From Tanytarsus gracilentus (taxonomy: Eukaryota > Arthropoda > Insecta > Diptera > Chironomidae): 64,000 nt of DNA. The stretch's first letter is position 1. Every line of letters starts with the position of its first letter. A program made the position numbers and the translations under genes. Of the stretch, positions 35,501-47,311 are shown piece after piece. The stretch covers positions 2,728,001 through 2,792,000 of the forward strand of contig JAXRKN010000036.1 in assembly GCA_038502055.1 (NCBI GenBank), in the 5' to 3' direction. Below the pieces are notes generated by a model. It saw nothing but the letters and a program-made list of their open reading frames with translations, was not told the origin of the DNA and ran no database searches.

Positions 35501-37348
35501 TAAATAAAAATGTTCCACTCATTGAAATCTTTCGTTCTGAATTTTAAACTAATTTTTTTATACTCTTAACCTCACCCAAAAATGCACTTTCACTGCAAGG
35601 CATTTTTGACACTCCGCTAATTATCATAAAAATATAATTAACTAAATTCCCACGATAAAAAAACATTTAACGAACAAATATTAAAATGAGCATTAATAAT
35701 TATTTGTATTCACAAGTGCTTAAACCCTCCTTCCTCAAGTGAGAAAATTAATAAATTATTAGTGCATAAGAGAAGAATTTACAACAGCGCGAAAGTGAGA
35801 AAAATCTCTTGTGTATGTTAGCGGATGGTAATTAGCACGGTTGAAAAAATTTAAAAAGCTTAAAGAAAAATTTTGCACAATCGCATTATGTGTCTTGTTT
35901 TATGTGCACACAAAAAAAGTTCTACAATAACGAGACAAGTGTAACAATGTTTTTATTTAATCGACAAACACGAGGATTTGACTCAAAACGCGAGGTTGGA
36001 CACTCATCCACTAAATTTATGAAACTTAAAATTTTTGACTCCTGACTTAAAATTGTCAGTTTCTAGTTTATTTTATTTCACTTCATCTTCTCCTCCCCTT
36101 GATGAACCAGAAAATTTATGTTCGTGTCAAAGTCGAATTTAAAATTCAACGCGAGCTCTTTTATTTAGCTTCCAGAAACTCTCATCGTGGACTTATTTCG
36201 GGACGGCATTTAACATCATTACAATTGAATTAAAATGGTCCGTAATAATGGGTTATTTAGAGCGCGAGACTGTATCATAGTGATTATACAATTAAGAATT
36301 TATAAAATATTGAAGAGACGTGACATGAAACTTGTCATTACTGAGAGCTTTGACAATCATTGTGTTGATTGATGCCGGACATATTACATTTTAAGGCAGC
36401 TCCACTTTAACAATGTGTGGGATATCAAAAAAAATATTCTCTGACACACATTTCTATCTCATTGATGTGCAGCACAGGAATTTAGTAATTAAGTTTTCAA
36501 AGAAAAGAGAAAAAATCAAATTTCACGTTTAAATTTTTTATAATTTTATTAACGAGAAAATAAAGAGAAGAAAAAAGTTTGCTCTAATGAATTTTGATGA
36601 AGCGTAGTGAAAACCTTTTTTCTTCTTCTTCTTTCTCACAATTAATTAATCTCAATTTCCTTAAACGTTTTCCATCATTCTTAAATTGCTTCTCACTATA
36701 CAACGTCTTTTTTTAATAAAACATGTCGAATGTAATTAGATATCGATGAACAGTGAACTCCATAATATGATTGATTGATGATGTAAAATTATCATTTCAA
36801 AATAGACTTAAAAGGTTTGATGCTCTTTCAATAAAGTGATTATGGGCTGTTTTCTCGAGAAAATTATCGATCTTCATTTGATGTTGTGAGAAAAACTTTT
36901 CCGAGGGAATTTTTCTTACAACAAATTTTCCAACACGCTTTTTACACTAACATCTAAGAGTTTCAAATGTTTAAAAAATTAAATTCGTTGTAGTCTAGAC
37001 TTTTAACTATTTCTAACGAATTAACCTTTAAAACCATTAACCTCATCACCCCACCGCACCATTTCACTATCCATCTTAAACTTCGTTTTGGCATTAGCGT
37101 GCACCACACCTGTGCAGGTCGTGGCCTCTCCACCTCGTTGCTGTCCTCTATCTCCTTTTAATGACAGTATCATCATCTTCACATCTGTATTCATCTCCAT
37201 TTACAGTTGCTCATTCTGAGAAAATCACAATGAGCTTTTATATTCGCTCTCGACTCTTTTTTTTGCATATACATGCGAACAAGCACTAAATTTACCTTAT
37301 TTAAGATCGACAATAAAATAAATATCTTTCCTCTCTCTCTCATTACAG
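26564..37348. other. gene-free 10.8-kb region, probably control DNA and 5' UTR intron of the ZP gene
   Basis: No protein-coding exon, tRNA or mobile element is recognised. Contents noted: a (CA)n run near 28023-28039, GATGATGAT runs near 28265 and 29085, a TATCGATA box (DREF type) near 31517-31524, many GAGAG stretches, a cluster of AAATTTTGAA motifs at 30364-30530, and a 15-bp dispersed repeat at 34258-34272. The acceptor just before 37349 shows that the ZP gene downstream has at least one non-coding 5' exon, most likely within this region, but I cannot locate it. Confidence 0.45.
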
Positions 37349-37386
37349 ATTGTCGACCCGTGTGAGATAACGCTCCATCATCAGAA

Positions 37387-40300
37387 ATGTGGAGCTCACG
37401 TAAGGGTCCGACGATAGCGATGAGCACGCGTATATCGTGGAATGTTTTCGTCTTTATCTTAGTTGTAATGTTAAATTTTAAGGTAAGTTGTTGTTCTGTT
37501 TAGACTTGTGCCATTAACAACTTTCGCTTGCCGCGACAATCAATGGAAAATGGAAGAATGTTGCTCACAAACTCTCGAATCGACTTTCGATTTCTACTCA
37601 GAAAATATGCAGCCTGTTTTGCGAGCTTTATAGATATTGCAAATTGGTGGGCAGTAACAGTTACTGTAGATGTTGACATCTTTTTTCTTCTTCTTTATAA
37701 ATGATCTTGATCAAACTCATATAAAATAGTGGTGTGTAAAACTTGCACAACAAGCTTTTGAGGATATGAATGAGCAGGAAAAAGTTTAACATGTAACCTG
37801 CATGATGCAAGGGGAAGAAAGTTTAAAAAATTTAAATCTTATTGGAAATTTTTACGAGCTTTTATATTAAAAATTAAGATTTTTAGCTTAAACTTTTAAA
37901 TTTCTTTAAAAATTTCACAAAGCTTTAATTTTTAATCGATTTTATAAAAATTTAAAATTTTTAAAAAGCTTTTTATGATTTTCTTTACAAAGATTAAATT
38001 AATTATCAATATAAAAATCTGGTAAAAATCTATGCAAATTTAATTTTTATTGTAAAAAGTTCCAAATGTATTTTTAATTAATTTAAAGCTGGGGTCACTT
38101 GACTTTAGATGCTGAAATCATTTTGACATTTTCTGTCTCCGAAATTCTTTTTATTTTGACGACGACGCAAGAACAGGAATTGCGATGCAACATTCCATCG
38201 TAAGAAGTTGATGTGGAATAAATTGTTGGATGATAATTACATGCACCAAACGCTGACGAGAGAGTGAAGAAAGTTATAGCGAAAAGAAGGCATTATAATT
38301 AAGTGGAAGGAATTGCAGACTATGCTTCGTGAGTGCGTGGAAAATTTTTAAAAGAATTTGAAATGAAAAGTTGTTGTTGAAGAGTATTTTTTAGCATCTA
38401 TGTCATGTGAATGTGTGAGACAAGGTGTGGACATTTTAAATATTAATTTTTCTTAATAACTTTAGACAATTTTTTTGTTCCACGCTTTTAAAAGTCTTTG
38501 GCTTCATAATTAAATTTTTCACGCATATTCTCCAAGCTTTGCTTGATTTATTTTTAGAGTGATAATAAAGCCGATGAAAATCCTCTAAAACTGTAAACTT
38601 GCAAATTTTAGCGCTCACTCGAGTTTAAAATTGATTCAATCGTGTGCTCGTAATTTATCGTCATTATCACTTATCTAAAAATAATCCCACATTAATCTCA
38701 TACGCTATTCATTGAGCACTCAGGCAGACGCTCATGCGGGCCAATTATTCCAGACTATTAAGCATTTTTTACATTCTCTCCTTTATATCATCATCAGCTG
38801 TTAATAATAATGAGGTCACCGTGTATAATCAGTGAGTGTGCGAGCACAACAAATTTTAAAAAAAAATTTAAGAACGAGAGAAAATGCGAAGAGAAAAAAA
38901 TATAATTAATCTATGGAGAAATGCACAGGCAATTTTTTTCTAAAAAAAATATGAAGCGCAGTGAAGAGTTTGAAAAACTAATTTAGCCATTCAGTGAGCT
39001 ATGGCAGAAATTTAAAAAAAAAAGATCTTTTACCGTTGCTGACGTCTGAGCGAAAAAAAAACAAACCTATCCGAGTGTGTTTCTTCAAGAGCACATGCCA
39101 CACACATTTAATATCGCCGAAAATAAAAAAAAAAATGAAAATTCATCGAGTCAAGAAAACTATGTCAGCAGCGGTTCTTCACATTTCCACCTCAATTGCT
39201 CCCCCATCATAATTATCATCACAACATTGCCAAACATTTTGATGAGTTGAGAAAAAAAAGCTGCAATTAATTAGCTCGAAAAAGATACGACGAGGAAATT
39301 AAATGCGCACATGATAATTTTATGAATCACACACGCGTTGCAAAGGAGAAAAAAGATAAATTTTCAAATTTAGTTTAGTGGAGTAACATAGAAGTGGATT
39401 TTAATTGGATACTAATGAAAGTTTATGTTCTTGCTTTAACTGTCGATCAATTAAAAAGATTATTTTTTAAATTAATCCAGCCAGAAGAAATCTAAATAAT
39501 TTTTCCAAGTCATCGACACCACAACAATGTGCAATCGAGTGCAATTTGCTCATTTGATTGAATTTCAATTACCCCTAATCTAAATTCAATTTTGCTCAAC
39601 ATAAAACAAAAACTATTTTTTCAAGACAAAAGAGATATAGAAAATTCATTTATCGACGGTTTAGCATCAGATTAACTTGATTCCATTCAATTACACTTTT
39701 TTTATTGAAACTCATTTATTAAACACATTTATTTTGATGTTGCGGACTTTAAAAGAAAATTATTTATGAGCTAAAGAGTTTCTCTTAAATTAGTTTAATG
39801 GCACAAGTGAGAAGAAAATGAAAATTATATGAAAACATATGAAATAATAAAATATTTATATCTTCACAGTTAAGTTTAGTGTCAGCGGGGAATGAGCTAT
39901 GGCCATCGGAGGAACGACCAAGCGGAATGCCAAATATTGTTTCACTAGAGGTTATGTGTGCTAAGGACCACATGGATGTGCATATGACGTTTTCCCATCC
40001 ATTTGAGGGAATTGTGAGCTCGAAAGGTAACGCATTGACGCTTCATTAATCATTGCACTGTTAACTCAATTATTCATCTCTCTCTTGGCAGGTCAACACA
40101 GCGATCCTCGATGCATTTACGTGCCACCGTCAACGGGAAAGACATTCTTCTCATTCCGTATCTCGTATTCGCGTTGCGGTACCAAACCTGACTTGAATGG
40201 ACAATTCTACGAAAACACGGTGAGATCAAGAGGCGTCAGCTAATAAATAATAATTATTTATGAATCGGATATTTTTATCTTTATATGCTCTATTGTCAAT

Positions 40301-41977
40301 CCGAGTGTGTGCGCCCATTTTTTCACTGCAACAATGTTAATAATGCTTTTATCTCTCTCTCTGCCTTTTGTTCTTAATTCCATATGGTAGGTCGTCGTTC
40401 AATACGACAAAGATTTACTCGAGGTTTGGGATGAAGCGAAACGATTGCGATGCGAGTGGTTCAATGACTATGAGAAAACAGCATCAAAGCCACCGATGGT
40501 CATTGCTGATCTTGATGTTATTCAGTTGGATTTTAGAGGTACGGAGGAATTTTTTTCGTTGGGAATTTTTCATTATATTTCTCCATTGTAGGCGACAATG
40601 TTGATTGTTGGATGGAGATTCAGCATGGAAAGGGACCGTGGGCACCACCTGTTAGCGGCATTGTTCCTCTAGGATCAACTTTGACTCTCGTTGTAGCAAT
40701 AAATGATTTTAAAGGTAACTTTAGAAAGAATTTTCAATAAAAATAAATTTAATGATATATTTAAATTAATTTTAGGTGAATTTGACATGCGAGTCAAGTC
40801 ATGTGCTGCATCCGATGGTGCCGGTCATGTGATAAAGCTTTCTGATGAATTTGGATGTGTCTTGAGACCCAAAATGATTTCAAAATTCTTAAAAGCACGT
40901 GCACCCGACGAACGTGCGACTGTCATCACCTATGCATTCTTCCATGCCTTTAAATTCCCAGATGCTCTGAGTGTTCACATAAAATGTAAGGTTGAGATTT
41001 GTCGACACGGATGTTTAGATCATTGTCAGACAAGTGGACTGCCATCGAAACTTTTGGGTGGGGGAGGAACACACCATGATGGAATTTCAGAGCGAAAAGA
41101 TACGGTTGTTGAAAATGAAGAGCACGAGAACTCATTGCATGAGGATGAGGATGAGCACGGACATAATGACATTTTCTATGACGACATAATTCATAGACAG
41201 CAAGATGATCGAGCGCCAGCACCTGTTCACGACATTGAATCGGACATGGAAGACATTGAATCACTTTTCCTTAGAAATAAATCAATTAGACCAAGTTACG
41301 CACCACCTCGTACCACTTTAAAATCTCACCCGTCTCCACCACCGCCACCACCAAGGCAACATCAATTGCCATCACCACAAAAAATGCAATCGAAAATGGA
41401 TGAAGAAAAATTCCCACATGGACCAAGAAATATGCAATACGCTCAAAATAGACTCGGACTTCCAATCGCTGGTCCAAGAGCTTTGAATTTGGATGAGATT
41501 GAGAGACAACAGCATCATCATGTTTATCGTAAGCGCACAAAGCGATCAGTTAAAGTGACAAATCGTAATGCGAGAAGTGCTGATGTGGGTGTGAATGGAT
41601 TTTACGATGTAATTTCCGAAGCTGATCTACAATTTAATCCCGACACAAAGCAAGAGTCGGTAACAGTCTTCCAGGGTAAAATAACTGAAGAAGTTGTGTA
41701 TGGAATTTGCATGCCCGTTCAAGGATTTAGCATTCTCTTTATTCTCGTAATTTCGGCCACAATTATCGCATCACTTGTGGCTGGTTCGCTTTTGTATAAA
41801 TATCAACTTCAAAAAGATGCGCTTGCAATTCAACAAGTCCATCAGACAGCCACGCCAATGAACACAATTGCCAATTGGATGACATTGAGACTCTTCAGAA
41901 TGAAGCACCCTCAAGTGCACAGTACTTCCGAGCCAATTCCATCGACCTCCTCACGGCAATCGGAGACTCGACAGTGA
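37387..41977 (+). CDS. ZP-domain apical extracellular matrix protein 1
   Basis: Transmembrane zona pellucida-domain protein of the kind that shapes apical matrix and cuticle in insect epidermis (miniature/dusky/dusky-like group or relatives; orthologue not assigned). Exons 37387-37482, 39870-40026, 40092-40219, 40391-40538, 40592-40714 and 40776-41977 give 617 residues. Exon 1 (MWSSRKGPTIAM then a hydrophobic core) is a signal peptide and is followed by a 2.4-kb intron. The ZP domain runs from about residue 50 (VSLEVMCAKDHM) to about 330, with the paired Cys (CGTKPD, CEWFNDY, DCWMEI, CLDHC). An acidic and Pro-rich linker contains PPPPPP. A furin site RKRTKR is near residue 470, and a membrane segment at about 535-557 precedes a short cytoplasmic tail. 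An acceptor before 37349 implies a non-coding first exon further upstream. Confidence 0.93.
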
Positions 41978-42916
41978 AGTCTCACTGTTTGTTTAATTAC
42001 ATTAATTATTAACATTATGGTAAAAGAAATGAGTGTACTTACCAAATAAGATGGGCGATAAACGTTGCGGTTGAGCGAAAAAAAAAGAATTAAAAGGGAA
42101 TTGCCGCAAAGTCATGTTCTTAATTAATTAAAAATATCATTATTTTTTGTATTTTGTGCAATAATTTATTATTTTTACTTTTAATTGCTTAAAATAATTA
42201 ATTTTTATTAAGGAATCGGGTGGACATTTAAAAACTATAAATTTCCGTTTTTAAGTAAATTTTAAATCGTTAAAAATTCAAAATTCCATAAAAGTTTTCA
42301 AATGTCCACGTTTGGTTGAAAATGAGAGAGAAAATGTCAGAAACTCGAAAAAATCTGTACGAGAAGCAACAAAATCTAAAATTCTTCCATTAATTATTTA
42401 TTCAATGTACTTATACTCTCTATTTGTTTAATACTCTTCTTCTTTTTAAATCTCAAAAAAAAATTAAAACATGTAAAGAAGAAATGTTCATTTTTTTCGA
42501 ACAATTAATCAAGTGCGCATTTTTGATGTGGCGCAAGAGAAGAGATTAATTTTTTGAACAACCTGAAAATTTAATTGAATTCGATAAAGGAAATAAATTA
42601 AGATGCAATAATTTATAAACTATTAATCAAAATTAAATAAGAAAATATTTAAAGGAGGTTATTGATAACTTTTTTTGTAATATTTTTTGATGATACTGCA
42701 TGCAGCTGCATCATAAATAAAATGAGGAAAAACAAAAGATTATTTTTATTAAATTCATTTTTTTAGTGAAAAATTTTATCGTTTGGATCCTAACTGATTT
42801 TTTCAGGTTCGTAAATTTAACGAAAGTATTTCTTCGTTACTCAACTTTTGTACTGACCCCACTCGAATTTCATAATCGTTTCTAAAATTTTCGCAAGACA
42901 TAAAAAACTTTTCATC
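41978..42916. other. 3' UTR of ZP gene 1 and upstream DNA of the Dicer-2-like gene
   Basis: AT-rich with no coding signal. The left part is expected to be the ZP gene 3' UTR. The promoter of the Dicer-2-like gene must lie in the right part, but no clear TATA box is seen. Confidence 0.45.
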
Positions 42917-44971
42917 ATGACTTTATCCGTAAGTTGACCTACTAATTTAATTAAATTAATACTAATAGGAAGGAATATCAATTAGGATTACGAAGTTCGT
43001 GAATATCAGGAAAAGCTTTTTAAAGTTTGCTGCAATCGCAACTCCATCATTTATCTCCCCACCGGCGCTGGAAAGACTTTCATTGCTCTCAAAGTCATCG
43101 ATTATTTTAAGAATGATTTAACTCGTCCAATCTCGCAAGGAGGAAAACGAAGTGTCTTTCTCGTCAACACTGTACAACTCGCTCAACAGCATGCCGAAAG
43201 CATTAATGAAATTCTGGAAGTTAAAGTTGGCTGCTGGACTTCAGATTCGAAGAAAAAGTCATGGAACAAAGAAAAATTTCGAATGGAGTTTGAGAATAAT
43301 GACGTGATTGTTGCTACAGCTCAACTCTTTGTCGATGCCATTAAACATTCCTTCATTGCAATTAGAGAAATCAATGTGCTTGTTCTCGACGAATGTCATC
43401 ATGCAAGAGCCAATCATCCTTATCATGAACTCATGAAGCAATTTCAGTATGCTGAAAAAGCTCACTATCCACGAGTAATTGGTCTTTCTGGCATGCTCAG
43501 TGGCATTTCTTCATCGGTCAATGCTGAAAATGTTGGAGATGAGTTGAAAGCTTTAGAAGCTACACTACAATCAAAAATTGTTACAGTAAGTAAGATCGAG
43601 GAGTACAGAAATGTCCTGCTCTACAGCACCAATCCAACGGAAAGATTTATTCGCTATGACACTGCTAAAGACAGCTCTAATCTTACTAAAGAATTGATTG
43701 CAAAAATTGACAGCATCCGTGAGAAGCTTTCTCTCGCGAAAATTCCCGGCATGCATGAAATAAATCCGAAATCGCTCAATCCACGCAAGTCAAGAAGGTT
43801 GAAGGAGATTTCATTGCTTTTTGAGAGCGTTAAGGTTCAACTTGAGAGCATGGGATTGTATGCAGCTTATCTTGGAATTAAAGCCATCAAAGTTCAGTAT
43901 GAACTCATCAAGCAAAAACCCGATCAAAAGCCTGAATTTATTCGTGAAGTTATAAAGTGCATTAATTTTGCTAATGAACTGCTGTCAATGATGAAAAATT
44001 ACGATTTTGGAAACCACACTGCCGATAAAATTTACTTAAATTCCACATCGAAAGTCCGAAAGCTTATCACTTTGTTGAAGTCGCAGTTCAATGATCCATC
44101 GAATGTTAAAGACTTGCAATGTCTTATTTTCGTTACGCAACGAAGCGTCACCAAGTGCCTTTATCATCTGCTCAAGAGATATGCGGAAGTTGATCCTGAT
44201 TTTAAAATCATCATACCTGATTTCGTCGTTGGCATTAACTCGGAAATTCCTGAATCAATTGATGAAGTTTCAAACGTTAATAACAATAAAAATGCTTTGG
44301 TGAAGTTCCGCAAGAAGGAAGTCAATGCGATTGTCACAACATCAGTTCTCGAGGAAGGAATTGACTTACAAATGTGCAATTTAGTTGTCATGTTCGATCA
44401 TCCAACAACATTCCGCTGCTATGTTCAATCAAAAGGTCGTGCACGTGTCCGAAATTCAAATTACATTGTGCTTGTTAAGGATCATGATGCTGAGAAATTT
44501 CTCGGCCAACGTGGCAAATATGACAAAATTGATCAAGCAATGAAGGAAATTCTTTTGACGAAAGTATGTGATGGAGAAATTAATCAAGAGGACATTGAAA
44601 AGGAGCAAGCTGAAATGTGGGAACCATTTTTCACAAGAGAAAAAGCTCTCGTTAACAATCTCAGTGCTGTTGCGCTGCTCAATCGCTTTGTCAGTCGTTA
44701 TACGAACACTAATGGATTGTTCAAGGTAAATTGAATATTTTAAAATTGTAAGTTTACCTTAATAAATAATTTGTTTTAGAAACAAAGCATTGGAAGTAAA
44801 GTTATCGCAATCGTAACAATGCCGCCATGCTTGGGTTTTAAACAGCCAATATTTAGTGACCCCTTTGACGATACTAAAAGCGCAAAACAAAATGCTGCAT
44901 TTAAGGCATGCAAACAACTGCATCAAAAAGGACTACTTGATGGTAATTTACTGCCAAAAAATACTCTTTAA
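42917..44971 (+). CDS. Dicer-2-derived helicase with dimerization domain, lacking PAZ and RNase III
   Basis: Exons 42917-42928 (MTLS), 42986-44725 and 44780-44971 give 647 residues, all in frame. The protein aligns with the first third of insect Dicer-2: Walker A LPTGAGKTF at residues 28-36, LDECHH near 139 (DECH box), GLSGML (motif III), the RIG-I-like helical insert, then SVLEEGIDLQMCN and QSKGRARVRNSNY (motifs V and VI, near residue 485). The end matches the Dicer dimerization domain (DUF283): IFSDPFDDTKSAKQNAAFKA. It stops at LLPKNTL, where full Dicer-2 goes on to platform, PAZ and RNase III domains; the next gene starts 121 bp downstream on the other strand, so the rest is not here. ATPase motifs are intact. 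Probable roles (dsRNA sensing, dominant-negative or accessory factor) are inference. Confidence 0.88.
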
Positions 44972-45092
44972 TTAACATGTACATGCATGTATGGATATTT
45001 TTATTATGTAACTGAAGAATGAAGAATAAACTTACAGAAAAAGACTAACTTGTTTAAAACATTTAAAGCATTTAAATGATATTACAGCGTCT

Positions 45093-45427
45093 CTAACTTT
45101 CACCACCTCCAATTGTCTCAACCTGAACGTCAATGAGATCGTCTTCTTCCATTTCAAGCATCGCCGGTGTCTCTTGGTCCTTAATTAAAACTCCATCAAA
45201 ATAAAAACGAACTGAACTTCGCTGGATTCCCTAGATTGAAGGATTTTATGCTTTTTAATACATAATTAAGGAAATGAAGATCATTTTGTGCTCACCAAAC
45301 GTTCGGAATACGCATTGAAAAGCTTCTGAAGTGGCATGAATTTTTTGATTTTGTATCGTGTTGGTTGTTCGCGCTCCTGACATACTTTTACATGGATATG
45401 TTCACAAACTTCTGATTGATCTGCCAT
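45093..45427 (-). CDS. divergent SUMO (small ubiquitin-like modifier)
   Basis: Ubiquitin-like modifier conjugated to Lys residues of target proteins. Exons 45296-45427 and 45093-45230 join in phase 0 to give 89 residues. The SUMO core is clear: HIHVKV, YKIKKFMPLQKLFNAYSER, VRFYFDGVLIKDQETPAMLEMEEDDLIDV. The C-terminus is VETIGG followed by GES, so it keeps the di-Gly needed for maturation by a SUMO protease. It differs from canonical SUMO at usually fixed sites: QQQTGG is VETIGG and FRFDG is FYFDG. The intron, which splits the ORF after SERL, makes it easy to miss. It may be a lineage-specific paralogue rather than the main smt3 gene. It converges on the Dicer-2-like gene. Confidence 0.88.
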
Positions 45428-47311
45428 GCTTGCGTCCTAATTGACTTATTAATTTAATAAAATTATGAGATTTACCAAGATTTAATTAAAAAATCTTATT
45501 TTTAGATGTTTTCGTTATTTTTTTTCAAACTTGACGAAGACTTTGTTCAAAAATTTTGTAACATTTTTTTCATGACAGCACGTGGCAATTTTTTAAAAAA
45601 ATTATTTTTAACGGTTTTTAATTAAATTTTATAAAATTTCTATGAAAATCAAACAAAAAAACTTTTTTTTTATAAATTCAACTTTATTGAAATTCTTTTT
45701 GCATATTTAAAAAAAATAATTCTGATACTCAGATTACAATGTCAATTTATCGTGCCGACAAATTATATTCTACGAGTAATAAATAAATAAATAGATATTT
45801 CGATTAAAAATTATTTTCCAAGTAACAAGATTCACACTCAAAATTGTTTTTCATTTTACAATTCATTAAATATTATTAATTAATTAATTATTCGGTTAGT
45901 TAATGGAAAATTTAAATTTTGGCAAACGAATAAATTGTTAGTTTGAGAAGAAAATTAATTCGAATTATAGAAAGACTTGAGAGAGACATTCTTACAAGTT
46001 AATTATTTTTTTCTCTTATATATCTCTAATTGTTAATTACCCGGTTTTTTGTAATTTATATAGCGTGTGCGTAAAATTTAGTTTGTAAGTAAAGTATTAT
46101 TTGGAATTTGCTATAGAGGCTGACGATCGTCAGTTAAAAAAATTGGATGCATTAGTCGAGTTGAGTTGAAAGATTTATGAGAGTCATAAAAGAGTGAGCT
46201 GCATTCATAGAGATTTATGTTTACTTAAACAATCGTGTAACAAGGTACTTTATCGCCATATGACTTCATTTACGTTGCCTTTTAATATAGTTCACGGCTG
46301 TTGCTAGCTGCCCATCATAATTTACTCTTTAACATCGACATATCAATATGTTTTCATTTCTTTAATGCTCATCAGACGTGCGCAGTCGTTTAGTATTTTC
46401 CACATGAAAAAAAAGAAATTTTACCGCACTTAATTGAGCGGGTCAACTTCTCATTATAATTTCGAGCTGCTCAGTCATCTCAATACCAATCAACCACATC
46501 TAAATGGGAATAGTTTTTTTAAATTGCAATTGAAAAGTATAAGTGAGTTGAGTTACATACATAAATAAATTAATAATATTATAAGTGTAAGTAGTACATG
46601 ATCTACTATTTAGTAATGTGGCTCTTGTTAGAGGCAATCTTGTGAAAAGTCATGAATTAAATTTATTAAAATAAAAATGTGAAATTAAAATTATTTTTCC
46701 AATCATTGTGCGTGAACCAATTTCTCAATCAAATCGATTTGATTGCCGAAAAAAACTTTCAATTTAATTACTTTTTATGATTTGAAAGTTTTTTCTTGTC
46801 TACAACATCAATTATTGAAATATTGTTCAATTCAACACCGAAAAAAAATAATTTCAACTGAGTAATTTGGAGGTACATTAATAGCCAGAGAGACGCGATT
46901 AATAAATTACAGATAATTAATTCAGCTTCTGCGGAGAGCCTTAATTTCTTAACTTTAGTGATAAATAAATCCACGTGCTGACATTTTTATCAATTCTTTA
47001 AATTTAATTTTCAACGTCAGCACATGAAAATTAAATTGAAATCAATAACCGAGCTTAATAATCTCAACAAAAAAAAGCTTTTCTAACCAGAAGCCATTTT
47101 TTAAACAATTTTCACATAACTTTAAATAAATTTAATTAACAATATTAACTAATGATCAATTAAACCACTCTTGTAAGTGTCTCAATAAATAAATAAATAA
47201 TTTTTTCTCGATAACAAAATAATGCGAAAAAGGAGAAACTTAAAGTTAAAATTTTTTAAGTCTTATGCAACTAGCAACTCTAAAGCTCTATGACATCTAA
47301 TTTTTTAAAAT
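45428..47311. other. AT-rich intergenic DNA between SUMO and ZP gene 2
   Basis: Should contain the SUMO promoter at the left and the 3' UTR of ZP gene 2 at the right. No exon, RNA gene or element is recognised. Confidence 0.45.

Noticed and set aside
42917..44971. Dicer-2-like gene considered as a pseudogene or the 5' half of full Dicer-2
   Set aside because: No frameshift or internal stop, helicase motifs intact, clean splice sites and a stop codon. The opposite-strand SUMO gene begins 121 bp on, leaving no space for nuclease exons nearby. Long-range splicing past SUMO remains formally possible and is stated as the refuting test.
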